Assembly: GCF_002020805.1 (NCBI RefSeq)
Contig: NZ_MPRJ01000019.1
Location: forward strand, 1-49,591
Direction of reading: 5' to 3'
DNA length: 49,591 nucleotides
Source: Solemya velesiana gill symbiont
GTDB taxonomy: Bacteria; Pseudomonadota; Gammaproteobacteria; Chromatiales; Chromatiaceae
Positions 19,976-29,564 of the stretch are shown piece by piece. The translations under genes and the position numbers were made by a program. Every line of letters begins with the position of its first letter. The first letter of the stretch is position 1. The notes beneath the pieces were generated by a model. The model was not told the origin of the DNA. It did no database searches and saw only the letters and a program-made list of their open reading frames with translations.

Positions 19976-21451
19976 ATGCTTAGAAGAACGAAGATTTTAG
20001 CCACGCTGGGTCCTGCTACTGATGACCCCAAGGTGCTTGATCAACTGATCAGCGCAGGCATCGATGTGGTACGACTCAACCTCTCACACGGCTCTCATGA
20101 AGAGCACCGGGTCAGGGCTGAGACTATCCGTGATCGGGCCCGTGCCAGTGGGCGCCAGGTCGGCGTGTTGGCCGACCTGCAGGGGCCGAAGATCAGAATT
20201 GGCCGTTTCAAGGACGGCGCAATCACCCTGAAAGAAGGCGATCCCTTCATCCTTGATGCCGACTGTGATCTCAATGCAGGTACCCAGGAGCGTATCGGAC
20301 TCACCTTCCCGGACCTGATCGATGATGTCAGGCGTGGTGATACCCTGATCCTGGCTGATGGAGCCATCGTGCTCTGGGTTGAAGGTGTCGAAGGCAGCGA
20401 AGTCCACTGCAAGGTGACAATTGGTGGGCCCCTCTCCAACAACAAGGGTATCAACAAGCAGGGTGGTGGACTGTCCGCTCCTGCCCTGACTGACAAGGAC
20501 CGGGAGGACATCAAGTTCGCTGCCAGTATCGAAGCGGATTACCTCGCGGTCTCTTTTGTGCAGAGTGCGGATGATGTACATGAAGCACGGCGTCTGCTGG
20601 AAGAGGCGGGTGGACGCGCCGGTATCGTATCCAAGATCGAACGTGCTGAAGCGCTGGAGTGCGTGGAAGAGATCATCGAAGCTTCCCAGGCCATCATGAT
20701 CGCCCGTGGTGATTTGGGAGTTGAGATTGGTGACGCTGAACTGCCTGCTGTGCAGAAAGAGCTGATCAAGAAAGCGCGCTCACTGAACAAGGTCGCCATC
20801 ACGGCAACCCAGATGATGGAATCGATGATCTCGAACCCGATGCCTACCCGTGCAGAGGTGTTTGACGTCGCCAACGCCGTGTTGGATGGTACCGATGCGG
20901 TGATGCTCTCTGCCGAGAGTGCTGCGGGCAAGTACCCGGTCAAGGCTGTAGAGGCCATGGATCGTGTCTGTCGTGAGGCGGAGAAGCAGTCTGCTGTACG
21001 AAAATCCAGTCACCGCATCGATTCGGTTTTCGGTCGCATCGATGAAGCTATTGCCATGGCGACCATGTACACTGCGAACCACCTGGGTGTAGCGGCTATC
21101 GCCGCTCTGACCGAGTCGGGTTCCACGCCGAAGTGGATGTCGCGCATCAGCTCGGGTATCCCGATCTATGCGTTGACCGATCACGTTGCCACGCGACGCA
21201 AGGTGACCCTGTTCCGCGGTGTCTATCCCATCAGCTTTGACGTCGCCGGGATGGACAGCCAGACCGCCAATATCGAGGTTGTGGACGAACTGCTGCGCCG
21301 CAGTGCGGTGCGGAATGGTGACCTGGTGATTATAACCAAGGGGGACCTCAACGGTGTCGAGGGTGGCACCAATGTAATGAAGGTCCTGAAGGTCGGCGAG
21401 CATTTGTGCCGGCAAACGATTAATTTGGAATTAATAAGAAAGACTTACTGA
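19976..21451 (+). CDS. pyk: Pyruvate kinase
   Basis: 491 aa pyruvate kinase making pyruvate and ATP from phosphoenolpyruvate. Visible features: [15 protein letters not shown] at the start, [29 protein letters not shown], the active-site segment [25 protein letters not shown] (Lys of [10 protein letters not shown] just before), and ATQMMESMI with [23 protein letters not shown]. The C-terminal allosteric domain is present. It lies between pgk and fba. The fba ATG follows 13 bases after its stop. It has less extreme codon bias than gap, pgk or fba. Confidence 0.96.
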   Translation: MLRRTKILATLGPATDDPKVLDQLISAGIDVVRLNLSHGSHEEHRVRAETIRDRARASGRQVGVLADLQGPKIRIGRFKDGAITLKEGDPFILDADCDLNAGTQERIGLTFPDLIDDVRRGDTLILADGAIVLWVEGVEGSEVHCKVTIGGPLSNNKGINKQGGGLSAPALTDKDREDIKFAASIEADYLAVSFVQSADDVHEARRLLEEAGGRAGIVSKIERAEALECVEEIIEASQAIMIARGDLGVEIGDAELPAVQKELIKKARSLNKVAITATQMMESMISNPMPTRAEVFDVANAVLDGTDAVMLSAESAAGKYPVKAVEAMDRVCREAEKQSAVRKSSHRIDSVFGRIDEAIAMATMYTANHLGVAAIAALTESGSTPKWMSRISSGIPIYALTDHVATRRKVTLFRGVYPISFDVAGMDSQTANIEVVDELLRRSAVRNGDLVIITKGDLNGVEGGTNVMKVLKVGEHLCRQTINLELIRKTY

Positions 21452-21464
21452 AAAGGAGAAGAAC

Positions 21465-22529
21465 ATGGCTCTCATTTCCCTGCGCCAGCTTCTGGATCAC
21501 GCTGCCGAGAATGGCTACGGCCTGCCGGCTTTCAACGTAAACAACATGGAACAGGTGCATGCCATCATGCAGGCTGCCGATGCCGTGGACAGCCCGGTGA
21601 TCCTGCAGGGTTCTGCCGGTGCACGTTCCTACGCGGGCGAGCCCTTCCTGCGTCACCTGATCGAAGCGGCTATCGAGATGTATCCGCACATTCCGATCTG
21701 CATGCACCAGGACCACGGTGCTTCTCCCGCTATCTGCGCACGCTCCATCCAGTCCGGTTTCAGCTCCGTGATGATGGACGGTTCCCTGGAAGCCGACGGC
21801 AAGACCCCTTCCAGCTACGAGTACAACGTCAACGTCACCAAGCAGGTCGTTGATATGGCTCACGCTGTTGGTGTTTCCGTTGAAGGTGAGCTGGGCTGCC
21901 TGGGTTCCCTGGAGACCGGCGAGATGGGCGAGGAAGACGGCCATGGTGCCGAAGGCAAGCTGGACATGGATCAGCTGCTGACCGACCCCGATGAAGCTGC
22001 TGACTTCGTCAAGCAGACCGGTGTTGACGCCCTGGCTATCGCCATCGGTACCTCCCACGGCGCTTACAAGTTCACCCAGGAGCCTACCGGCAAGATCCTG
22101 CGTATCGACCGCGTGAAAGAGATCCACGATCGCATCCCCAGCGTACACCTGGTTATGCACGGTTCCTCTTCCGTACCCCAGGACTGGCTGAAGATCATCA
22201 ACGACTACGGTGGTGACATGGGTCAGACCTACGGTGTGCCCGTTGACGAAATCGTTGCAGGTATCAAGTCCGGCGTTCGCAAGGTCAACATCGACACCGA
22301 CCTGCGTATGGCCTCTACCGGCTCCGTCCGTCGTCACCTGCACGACGCCCCGAGCAACTTCGATCCCCGCAAGTTCCTCAAGGAAGCCACCAACGCGATG
22401 TCCGAAATCTGCAAGAACCGCTACGAAGCTTTCGGTTCTGCTGGTATGGCCTCCAAGATCACCCCGATCTCCCTGGAGACCATGTTCGGCAAGTACGAAG
22501 CTGGTGAGCTGGACCCCAAGGTCAACTAA
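21465..22529 (+). CDS. fba: Class II fructose-bisphosphate aldolase (CbbA/Fba type)
   Basis: Zinc-dependent aldolase, 354 aa, joining two triose phosphates in gluconeogenesis or the Calvin cycle (and sedoheptulose bisphosphate formation in some autotrophs). Zinc and catalytic motifs: [24 protein letters not shown], the [21 protein letters not shown] loop, [22 protein letters not shown] and [13 protein letters not shown]. The length and the ETGEMGE loop match the CbbA type found with Calvin genes. AAAAGGAGAAGAAC precedes the ATG. An intrinsic terminator follows 25 bases after the stop, closing the operon. Confidence 0.96.
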   Translation: MALISLRQLLDHAAENGYGLPAFNVNNMEQVHAIMQAADAVDSPVILQGSAGARSYAGEPFLRHLIEAAIEMYPHIPICMHQDHGASPAICARSIQSGFSSVMMDGSLEADGKTPSSYEYNVNVTKQVVDMAHAVGVSVEGELGCLGSLETGEMGEEDGHGAEGKLDMDQLLTDPDEAADFVKQTGVDALAIAIGTSHGAYKFTQEPTGKILRIDRVKEIHDRIPSVHLVMHGSSSVPQDWLKIINDYGGDMGQTYGVPVDEIVAGIKSGVRKVNIDTDLRMASTGSVRRHLHDAPSNFDPRKFLKEATNAMSEICKNRYEAFGSAGMASKITPISLETMFGKYEAGELDPKVN

Positions 22530-22554
22530 GACACGGGTTCAACGTTCGAAAGAA

Positions 22555-22579
22555 GGGGCGCTTCGGCGCCCCTTTTTTT
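22555..22579 (+). terminator. Intrinsic terminator of the carbon-metabolism operon
   Basis: Stem GGGGCG/CGCCCC closed by a CTTCGG tetraloop-type turn (22555-22572) and followed by seven T (22573-22579). Confidence 0.95.
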
Positions 22580-22703
22580 ATGTACAGGATGTACGGTATG
22601 CCGCGGGTGCAGGGATGCACAGGAGCGGCGATGTACAGGATGTACGGTATGCAGATCGGTTGTGTACAAAAGCCGTCATTCCGGCGGATGCCGGAATCCA
22701 GGG
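22580..22703. repeat. Interspersed repeats: duplicated 22-mer and a REP-like palindrome
   Basis: A 22-base unit beginning ATGTACAGGATGTACGG occurs exactly at 22580-22601 and 22631-22652. It contains two GTAC half-sites. At 22675-22703 is a short palindromic repeat with arms ATTCCGGC / GCCGGAAT (22678-22697), the familiar GTCATTCC...GGAATCCAG type. The rest of 22704-22905 has no gene that I can see. Confidence 0.8.
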
Positions 22704-22905
22704 AATTACGCACTGAAGCTGAATTTGGGAATGCCTAATCTGTAGGCTGAGCGAGTGACTTCCACTGGCCCGCTGTTCCTTGAAGTAGCGAAGAAACAAA
22801 TGCTTGGATTATCCAGGGAATTAACATTGTTTAATCCTTCCCGTGCATTAGAATGAAACATTCAGCTGCACTGTACGGCAATCAACAAGTAAAAAAGAGG
22901 GAGCG

Positions 22906-24108
22906 ATGTCGATGGCCGGGGAATTCAAGATCGTATATACTGGTAGCCTGATGCCAGGTACCGACAAGGGTGCATTTATCGGGGGATTCGTCAGTCGTTT
23001 CGGTATATCCGAGGCCGAGGCTGAGGCCCTTGCCAATGCCGATCGTGAAGTGGTGATGAAGAGGGGGCTGAATGCCGATGATGCTGCCAAGTACAAGAAG
23101 GTCCTGCAAAAGCTCGGCATGGAGGTCATCGTCGAACAGATGGATCCTGCTGTCGGGCGTCAGGCTCTCGAATCGAGTAAAACACCTGCGGCGGATGAGG
23201 GTGCAGACCAGGCCAATACCGGGGAGCTGTGCCCCAATTGTGGTTCTGCCCGCATTGATGAAGGTAACTGTCTCGATTGCGGCATCGTGATATCCAAGTA
23301 TCTCGCACACCAGGCAGAATCATCTGCTCAGCAGCAGGAGAGTGATCCTGCAAATCCCTACCAGGCACCCACCGCCAACGTAGCCCAGGATCGTGAGTTG
23401 GGTGACTTGCACGGCCCCGGGTCTGTACCTGCCGGCAATGGCTGGCGCTGGATCACAAAGGGGTTCGGACTGTTCAGGCAGAATCCCGTAGCCTGGATTC
23501 TCGCCCTGGTGGTCTGGATCGTCATCTTGTTGATCTTGAGTATGGTCCCGCTTGTTGGTTCTTTGGCCACCACGCTGTTATCACCTGTCATCGGGGCAGG
23601 CTTTATGATCGGTTGCAGTGCCCAGGATAGAGGGGAGGACTTTACCGTCAGTCACCTGTTCAGCGGTTTTCAGCAGAATTTTGGACAGCTCGTGCTGGTG
23701 GGGGTGCTCTACCTGGTTGGTGCTGTCGTCATCATGATGGATGTGTTTTCCGTGGTCGGTGCGGAGATGATGACCCTTCAGGATCCAGCAGCCGGTGCCG
23801 CGGTGATGCCAGATTACACATTTTTTATGCTGCCGGTCAGCATTGCGTTTATGCTCTTCATTCCCTTGTTCATGGCTTATTGGTTTGCACCTGCCCTGGT
23901 CGCACTTGATGGACTCTCCGCCGTTGCGGCAATGAAGCTGAGCTTCTTGGGAGCGCTGAAGAATGTGCTACCGTTCCTTGTCTATGGGTTGGCATCCCTG
24001 GTTCTGGGCGTGTTGGCGGCGATCCCCGTGTTTCTTGGATTCCTGGTCCTGATTCCCGTGATTACGGCTTCGATCTATGTCGCCTATCGGGACATCTACT
24101 TCGATTGA
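22906..24108 (+). CDS. Multipass membrane protein with N-terminal small domain and zinc ribbon (BPSS1780-like)
   Basis: 400 aa. Residues 5-80 form a small alpha/beta domain (FKIVYTGSLMPGTD, then a Lys-rich VVMKRGLNADDAAKY helix). A zinc ribbon follows near 107-130 (CPNCG then CLDCG). A linker then leads to a membrane region with about five hydrophobic segments (about 200-395) resembling BPSS1780-type membrane proteins. GAGGGAG precedes the ATG. The N-terminal domain recurs in the pseudogene at 31023, so it brackets the operon 24138-30865. It may be a membrane adaptor for that system; its function is not known to me. Confidence 0.75.
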   Translation: MSMAGEFKIVYTGSLMPGTDKGAFIGGFVSRFGISEAEAEALANADREVVMKRGLNADDAAKYKKVLQKLGMEVIVEQMDPAVGRQALESSKTPAADEGADQANTGELCPNCGSARIDEGNCLDCGIVISKYLAHQAESSAQQQESDPANPYQAPTANVAQDRELGDLHGPGSVPAGNGWRWITKGFGLFRQNPVAWILALVVWIVILLILSMVPLVGSLATTLLSPVIGAGFMIGCSAQDRGEDFTVSHLFSGFQQNFGQLVLVGVLYLVGAVVIMMDVFSVVGAEMMTLQDPAAGAAVMPDYTFFMLPVSIAFMLFIPLFMAYWFAPALVALDGLSAVAAMKLSFLGALKNVLPFLVYGLASLVLGVLAAIPVFLGFLVLIPVITASIYVAYRDIYFD

Positions 24109-24137
24109 TTGTGGGTCATTTGGTTGCCGGTTGATAA

Positions 24138-24839
24138 ATGGAAATCACTGCACAGGCTGGTACCACCGACACCGTTCGTACCTATGAGACACCCGAGGGT
24201 ATAGAGCTCCAGTTACGACTGGCGGGCCCTATCGTGAGGGCCTGTGCCTGGGCCATTGATCTCGCCATCAGAATGGTGGCCTATGGCCTTATCCTGGGAG
24301 TCGGTTCCTTTTTTGGCGGTATCGGCACTGCGCTTATCTTGATCGGCTTCTTTCTCATCGAATGGTTCTACCCGGTTTTTTTCGAGATACGCACAGGTGC
24401 CACGCCGGGCAAGCGTGCGATGGGGCTGGTGGTAATCAACGACAACGGTACGCCGATCTCATTTTCCGCGTCTGTTATCAGAAACCTGGTAAGAGCAGCT
24501 GATTTTCTGCCCCTGCTGTACGGTGTCGGTCTGCTGGTGATGTTGGCAAATCGTGATTTTCAGCGTCTTGGCGATATGGCTGCAGGCACCCTGGTGGTCT
24601 ATCGTGATGAAGAGGAGAAACGGGGTGAGCTTCCTGATGTCGTATCCAAGCCGCCACCCCCCGGCCTCACTGTGGACGAACTGCGCTTCTTTATCGAGTT
24701 CGCCGAGCGCAGTGAAAAACTTACCCCTGAGCGGCGCTGGGAGCTGGCAAACCTGCTGCAAAGCGTCACCGGCGAAGAAAACCAGGATGCAGTGAACAGA
24801 CTCTGGTCCTACGCCAAGTGGCTGACGAGAGGGCGCTGA
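24138..24839 (+). CDS. RDD family membrane protein
   Basis: 233 aa integral membrane protein. The RDD domain (about residues 24-160) has three hydrophobic helices: near 40-60, near 65-82, and a third after the FFEIRTGATPGKRAMGLVV segment that is typical of the family. The NRDFQRLGDMAAGTLVVYRD closing motif is also a family mark. A soluble C-terminal tail (about 75 aa) follows. RDD proteins are sometimes transporters, but no substrate can be read here. Its TGA overlaps the ATG of the next gene (TGATG). First clear member of an RDD/SpoIIM/DUF4129/DUF4350/MoxR/DUF58 operon. Confidence 0.85.
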   Translation: MEITAQAGTTDTVRTYETPEGIELQLRLAGPIVRACAWAIDLAIRMVAYGLILGVGSFFGGIGTALILIGFFLIEWFYPVFFEIRTGATPGKRAMGLVVINDNGTPISFSASVIRNLVRAADFLPLLYGVGLLVMLANRDFQRLGDMAAGTLVVYRDEEEKRGELPDVVSKPPPPGLTVDELRFFIEFAERSEKLTPERRWELANLLQSVTGEENQDAVNRLWSYAKWLTRGR

Positions 24840-25828
24840 TGCATCAGGACGCCTTCGAACAACATTTCGAACCTGTCTGGAGCGAGTTGGGGGATCTCCT
24901 GGATCAACTGGAGAGAAGCCGTTTCAGGCGAAAGGTTGATGCGGAGTCAGCGACTGCGCTGCCCCATCTCTATCGCAAGGTCTGTAATCATTATGCCATT
25001 GCCCGTAGCCGCCGCTACAGTCCTGCCCTGGTTGCCCAACTGCATCACCTGGTACTTCGTGGTCATCAGCAACTCTATAAACGACGTGGGGCCTGGTTAT
25101 GGCGGTTGCTTGCATTTATCGCAACCGATTTTCCACGAAGCCTGAGAAGCCATGGCAACTACTTTCTGCTCTCTCTTGCCTTGTTTCTCTTGCCGGCGCT
25201 GATCATCGGAGGATACTGCGCAAGCGATCAGGATTTCATCTACAGCGTGATGAGTGCTGACCAGGTGGAAGCGATGGAGGAGATGTATGCATCGGACAAC
25301 GCCAGGCCGGGCCGTACCCTGGAGCGCAGCAGCGAGTCCAACTTCGTCATGTTCGGTTTCTATATTTTCAACAATATCGGCATCGGTTTTCGCACCTTTG
25401 CCATGGGTATCCTTGCGGGCATCGGTACGGTCATTACCATGCTCTACAACGGTATGGTCATCGGCGGGGTTGCAGGACACCTCAGCGGCATTGGCTACCA
25501 TGAAACCTTCTGGGGCTTTGTCAGCAGCCACGCGTCACTGGAGCTGACGGCTATCATCATTTGCGGCGCAGCGGGACTCTCACTCGGTCACGGTATGCTG
25601 GCGCCGGGACAGCTGCGACGGATTGACTCCATACGGCGCAGGGGACGCCAGGCACTTCCCCTGGTCATGGGGGCGGCACTGATGCTGCTGGGTGCCGCTT
25701 TCATCGAGGCCTTCTGGTCTGCCAGCGCGGTGCCAAACACCGTCAAGTATTTTTTAGCCACAATGCTCTGGCTGCTGGTCATTCTCTATTTTGTATTTGC
25801 AGGTAGGGGGGCTGGTGGAAATCGGTAG
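24839..25828 (+). CDS. Stage II sporulation protein M-like membrane protein (SpoIIM/DUF95 family)
   Basis: 329 aa. A soluble helical N-terminal part of about 95 residues precedes five or so membrane helices. The SpoIIM-type core NNIGIGFRTFAMGILAGIGTVITMLYNGM is followed by the SHASLELTAIIICGAAGLSLGH motif. The name comes from a Bacillus sporulation protein; here it has nothing to do with sporulation. The start ATG overlaps the upstream stop, preferred over a GTG 21 bases earlier. Members often accompany RDD and MoxR genes, as they do here. Confidence 0.85.
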   Translation: MHQDAFEQHFEPVWSELGDLLDQLERSRFRRKVDAESATALPHLYRKVCNHYAIARSRRYSPALVAQLHHLVLRGHQQLYKRRGAWLWRLLAFIATDFPRSLRSHGNYFLLSLALFLLPALIIGGYCASDQDFIYSVMSADQVEAMEEMYASDNARPGRTLERSSESNFVMFGFYIFNNIGIGFRTFAMGILAGIGTVITMLYNGMVIGGVAGHLSGIGYHETFWGFVSSHASLELTAIIICGAAGLSLGHGMLAPGQLRRIDSIRRRGRQALPLVMGAALMLLGAAFIEAFWSASAVPNTVKYFLATMLWLLVILYFVFAGRGAGGNR

Positions 25829-27326
25829 TCTGCAGATCGCACTGCGCAAGCGCGGGCATTGGGAAGCCATCGATCTCGGCTTTACACTGGCTCGGCGCTG
25901 GTTCATGCCGCTGTGGCAACTCTGGTTCATGACCGCCTTGCCCCTGGGATTGCTGGCACTGTTACTCGCTGGCGGCGAAGTCTGGATATTGCTCTTGGCG
26001 CTCTGGTGGTTCAAGCCGTTTTACGAGCCACCCCTTCTGTTCTGGATGAGCCGGGCGGTGTTCGGCGAGCCGTTGACCCGCAAAGATGTGGCTCGCCAGT
26101 GGTGGCGTATCGTGCGACCACAACTGTTTGCCAACCTGACATGGCGGCGTTTCAGCCCCAATCGTTCATTCAATATGCCGGTGGCTCTGCTGGAAGGGCT
26201 GAGAAGAAAGGCGCGCAGCAGCCGTATTTCTATACTCGGACAGGGTCAGCACGCAGCTACCTGGCTTACCTTTGTGGGCTTGATTCTTGAGACCATTCTT
26301 GAGACCTCGATGATACTCGTTCTCTACTTCCTGATTCCTGAAGAGTTGCGTTGGATCGATGTTGAAATGCTGGTGTTTGCAGAAGGCAGGGTCGGCGAGT
26401 GGCTGCAGGTTCCTGTCACGCTGATAGCGATGTCGGTTATTGCCCCGTTCTACGTTGCGGGCGGTTTTGCACTCTACCTCCACAGGCGCAGCGAGCTGGA
26501 AGGCTGGGACATCGAGATCAACTTCAGGCGAACTGCCGAGCGTCTTAAACAGGGTAAGCAAAGAGCGTCCGGTGTGACTGCGCTGGTGCTTGTGGCGGCC
26601 CTGGCTTCCTTTTCAGTTCCCGACTTTTCCATGGCGGCGGAAGTTATAACGCCTGAGAAATCGAAACAGGTGGTGGAAGAGGTGCTGCAGGATGAGACCT
26701 TCGGGCGCTATGAGCAGCACGGTTACTGGAAATATGTCGGCGAAGAGGACCGTGGCGATGAAGCTGATACTGAAGGACTGCTTGAATGGTTGGAGTTGTT
26801 ATTCGATATCATCGGCGGTTTCTTCAAGGAATACGCTGCGGTTGGAGAGGTTGTGCTCTGGGGGCTTGCGGTTCTGGTGGTTGTCTTTCTGATCTATAAA
26901 ATCGTCGGTAATCGCGACTGGTTTCTGGATATGTTGCAGGGAGACGGTCGTGGACGCCGGTCCAGGCAGGTGCCGCTGGAGTTGTTCGGCCTGGATATAC
27001 GTCCCGATACACTGCCCAAGGATATTGCCGCTGAAGCCAGCCTGCTGGTCAGGGACGGGCGGATCAGGAGCGCACTCAGCCTCCTCTACCGAGGGGCACT
27101 GGTACGGCTGGTTCAGGATCACCACCTCGAGATACCCGCCAGTGCGACAGAGGGGGAATGCCTGGAACTGGTGAGGATGAACAGGGATGAGGACGAGGTA
27201 GAGTATTTCACTCAACTCACTTCGCGCTGGTTGAGTATGGCTTATGCCCACGTCACGCCCGGGCGGGATGACGTGGAGATGCTCTGCAACCGCTGGCGCA
27301 TGGTATACGGTCATGTCCAGGGCTAA
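25815..27326 (+). CDS. Membrane protein with C-terminal DUF4129 domain
   Basis: About 503 aa. Hydrophobic segments lie near residues 30-65, 155-175, 205-225, 255-275 (followed by a signal-like ASFSVPDFSMAA) and 345-370. The C-terminal cytoplasmic region (about 395-495) matches DUF4129, with IAAEASLLVRDGRIRSALSLLYRGALV and LTSRWLSMAYA. I take the GTG at 25815, preceded by AGGTAGGGGG. An upstream TTG at 25791 is in frame but weaker. It overlaps its neighbour on each side by 14 bases. Membrane partner in the MoxR system by association; its activity is unknown. Confidence 0.8.
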   Translation: MEIGSLQIALRKRGHWEAIDLGFTLARRWFMPLWQLWFMTALPLGLLALLLAGGEVWILLLALWWFKPFYEPPLLFWMSRAVFGEPLTRKDVARQWWRIVRPQLFANLTWRRFSPNRSFNMPVALLEGLRRKARSSRISILGQGQHAATWLTFVGLILETILETSMILVLYFLIPEELRWIDVEMLVFAEGRVGEWLQVPVTLIAMSVIAPFYVAGGFALYLHRRSELEGWDIEINFRRTAERLKQGKQRASGVTALVLVAALASFSVPDFSMAAEVITPEKSKQVVEEVLQDETFGRYEQHGYWKYVGEEDRGDEADTEGLLEWLELLFDIIGGFFKEYAAVGEVVLWGLAVLVVVFLIYKIVGNRDWFLDMLQGDGRGRRSRQVPLELFGLDIRPDTLPKDIAAEASLLVRDGRIRSALSLLYRGALVRLVQDHHLEIPASATEGECLELVRMNRDEDEVEYFTQLTSRWLSMAYAHVTPGRDDVEMLCNRWRMVYGHVQG

Positions 27327-28599
27327 TCGCATCGCCCTGATCGTGATCGGCTTGTTGCTGGTTGCCGGCATCGGCTGGTATGTGAGCTGGTTTCTGAACA
27401 ACCATGAACGCCACTACAGTGATGTGCTGGTGGAAATCTCCCCGGAGGCGAGGCGCAACAAGTTCCTTGCCGCAGAGCACTACTTGAGGCGAACCGGGAT
27501 GGAGGTGGAGAGTGTCTCTGGTCGGGATATCCTGGCCAACCTGCCTCCCGTGGAGGATGCCCTGTTGATCGGGTGTCTCGGCAACCGGCTTGCTCCCCAG
27601 CGCTTCGATAACCTGGTCGAGTGGTTGAAACAGGGTGGTCGCCTGATCGTCACACCCCCGGCGTATTGGGACGAGGATGAGGAGGGCAACGCGTTGCTTG
27701 AGGAACTTGGGGTTCGGTTGATGCCTTCCGAGTTTGCATGGTCTGGGGAATGCATTGAGATGCCTGCCGCCGGCATGGGGAACGGTGAAGCATCTGTAGA
27801 GGGAGAACAGGTGTGCATCGAGGGGCAGGAAGGGCAGGACGTTACAGATGACGAGGGAGCTGAAAGCAGCGATGAGGATGATTTGAGTATCGTGCTGATC
27901 GATGTTCCCTCCCAGGGCCGGGAGGTCACGGCGGCATTCAGGGGGCACCGCTACCTGGAAGATGTGGATGACTGGGCATCATGGCGATTGGCATCGGAAG
28001 AGGGCTTTCACCTGCTGCAATACCCTGTCGAGCATGGCGTGGTAACGGTCCTCAGTGATCTCGACCTATTCAGGAACGAGAAAATAGGTGAATGGGATCA
28101 CGCCTACCTGCTGTCCGAGCTCACACGGGACAGCGGCAAGGCGTGGTTGCTCTATAGCACCGATATGCCTTCACTGCCGGAGTTGTTGTGGCGGCATGCT
28201 CCTTTCATTGTGGTGTTGCTGGCTGCCCTGCTGCTGGCTGCCCTTTGGCGCATGCTGCTCTATACCGGCCCCAGGCTGCTGCAGGAGCGGATACGCAGGA
28301 ACCTGCTTGAGCATATCGATGCCACTGCCGAATTTGGCTGGCGGGTTGATCGTGGCAGGCAACTGTTCGAGAACAATCGCAGCGTGATTGAACAGGCGTG
28401 GCGCAAGCGTCATCCAGGGCTGAACGGAATGGAGATAGGACAACGCTGCGAATGGATTGGGGAGAAGAGCGGGTTGACTGCCAATGCCGTGTACAGAACC
28501 CTCTACGGTGAGGTGGCGGCGGAACAGGATTTCATCAAGGCGACAATGGTGCTGCAGCGCCTGGTGTCGGGATTGAGCTATAAGAGAGAACAGCGATGA
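27313..28599 (+). CDS. DUF4350 domain membrane protein
   Basis: 428 aa. It has an N-terminal anchor (about 7-27) and a DUF4350 extracytoplasmic region (about 40-270) with SPEARRNKFLAAEHYLRRTG, LIGCLGNRLAPQR and LIVTPPAYW. The fold is that of a glutamine-amidotransferase-like or ABC-associated sugar-binding domain. An acidic insert lies near 165-195 (EGQEGQDVTDDEGAESSDEDD). A second membrane helix is near 300-320, with a cytoplasmic tail. The ATG at 27313 overlaps the upstream gene; an in-frame ATG at 27244 would only add out-of-frame translation of that gene. It overlaps moxR by ATGA. Confidence 0.8.
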   Translation: MSRANRIALIVIGLLLVAGIGWYVSWFLNNHERHYSDVLVEISPEARRNKFLAAEHYLRRTGMEVESVSGRDILANLPPVEDALLIGCLGNRLAPQRFDNLVEWLKQGGRLIVTPPAYWDEDEEGNALLEELGVRLMPSEFAWSGECIEMPAAGMGNGEASVEGEQVCIEGQEGQDVTDDEGAESSDEDDLSIVLIDVPSQGREVTAAFRGHRYLEDVDDWASWRLASEEGFHLLQYPVEHGVVTVLSDLDLFRNEKIGEWDHAYLLSELTRDSGKAWLLYSTDMPSLPELLWRHAPFIVVLLAALLLAALWRMLLYTGPRLLQERIRRNLLEHIDATAEFGWRVDRGRQLFENNRSVIEQAWRKRHPGLNGMEIGQRCEWIGEKSGLTANAVYRTLYGEVAAEQDFIKATMVLQRLVSGLSYKREQR

Positions 28600-29564
28600 G
28601 TGAACAGGAACTAGGTGTGGTGCTCGAGAAGGTCGGTCTGCTGGAGCAGGAGATAGGGCGGGCCATGATTGGCCAGAAGCAGGTGATACGGGATGCCACC
28701 ATTGCACTGCTGGCGGGAGGGCACGTCCTGGTGGAGGGTGTGCCCGGCCTGGGCAAGACGTTGCTGGTGCGTAGTCTTGCAGCGGCCATCGGCGGGGCGT
28801 TCAACCGGGTGCAGTTTACGCCCGACCTGATGCCCAGCGATATCAGCGGCCATATCATGTTCGATATGAAGAGCGACTCGTTCCGGGTGCGCAAGGGTCC
28901 CGTATTCTGCAACTTTCTCCTTGCAGACGAGATCAACCGTGCACCCGCCAAGGCCCAGTCTGCTCTCTTGGAGGTGATGCAGGAACAGCAGGTTACAATC
29001 GAAGGGCAGTCATTCCAGCTCAAGCTCCCTTTCCTGGTACTGGCTACCCAGAATCCCATTGAGCAGGAGGGTACCTACCCGTTGCCCCAGGCCCAACTGG
29101 ACCGCTTCCTGGTGAAGGTGTTCATCGACTATCCCAGCCAGGAGGAGGAGCACATGATGGTACAGCAGGTAACCGGCGGTGCCGTTGGCGATAAGCTGGA
29201 TGTTAGCGCCGTAAATGAAGTGCTCCAGCCCGAAGAGATCGAAAACCTGCAGGCCTATACGGCCCGGCTGGAGATGGATGAGCAGATCGTTGCCTATGCC
29301 GTGCGTATCGCTCGTGCCACACGGGAATGGAGCGGAATCGAAAACGGCAGCGGTCCCCGTGGAAGCATCTCACTGCTGCGTGCAGCCCGGGCCAATGCGG
29401 TGCTCGAAGGGCGTAAGTTCGTGACCCCGGACGATGTGAAGCAGGTTGCCCTGCCGGTGTTGCGGCACCGGGTTAAGCTGACAGCGGATCTCGAGATCGA
29501 GGGCTACCAGCCGGACGATGTGCTGTCGGACATCCTGCAGAACGTGGATGCCCCCAGGCAATGA
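28596..29564 (+). CDS. MoxR family AAA+ ATPase
   Basis: 322 aa chaperone-like ATPase. Walker A is GVPGLGKT (48-55) and Walker B is [10 protein letters not shown] with D111/E112. The sensor strand is [25 protein letters not shown]. The arginine-finger region and C-terminal lid ([17 protein letters not shown]) are intact. MoxR proteins typically remodel or activate partners with von Willebrand (DUF58-type) domains. The DUF58 gene follows with a 4-base overlap. This copy is intact, unlike the second MoxR at 43828-44799. Confidence 0.93.
   Translation: MSEQELGVVLEKVGLLEQEIGRAMIGQKQVIRDATIALLAGGHVLVEGVPGLGKTLLVRSLAAAIGGAFNRVQFTPDLMPSDISGHIMFDMKSDSFRVRKGPVFCNFLLADEINRAPAKAQSALLEVMQEQQVTIEGQSFQLKLPFLVLATQNPIEQEGTYPLPQAQLDRFLVKVFIDYPSQEEEHMMVQQVTGGAVGDKLDVSAVNEVLQPEEIENLQAYTARLEMDEQIVAYAVRIARATREWSGIENGSGPRGSISLLRAARANAVLEGRKFVTPDDVKQVALPVLRHRVKLTADLEIEGYQPDDVLSDILQNVDAPRQ

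Noticed and set aside
21420-22343. Minus-strand frame opposite fba
   Set aside because: Shadow of a highly biased gene; the aldolase on the plus strand is complete.
22580-22652. Two identical 22-mers as a CRISPR fragment
   Set aside because: Only two copies, no regular spacer series, no cas genes nearby.
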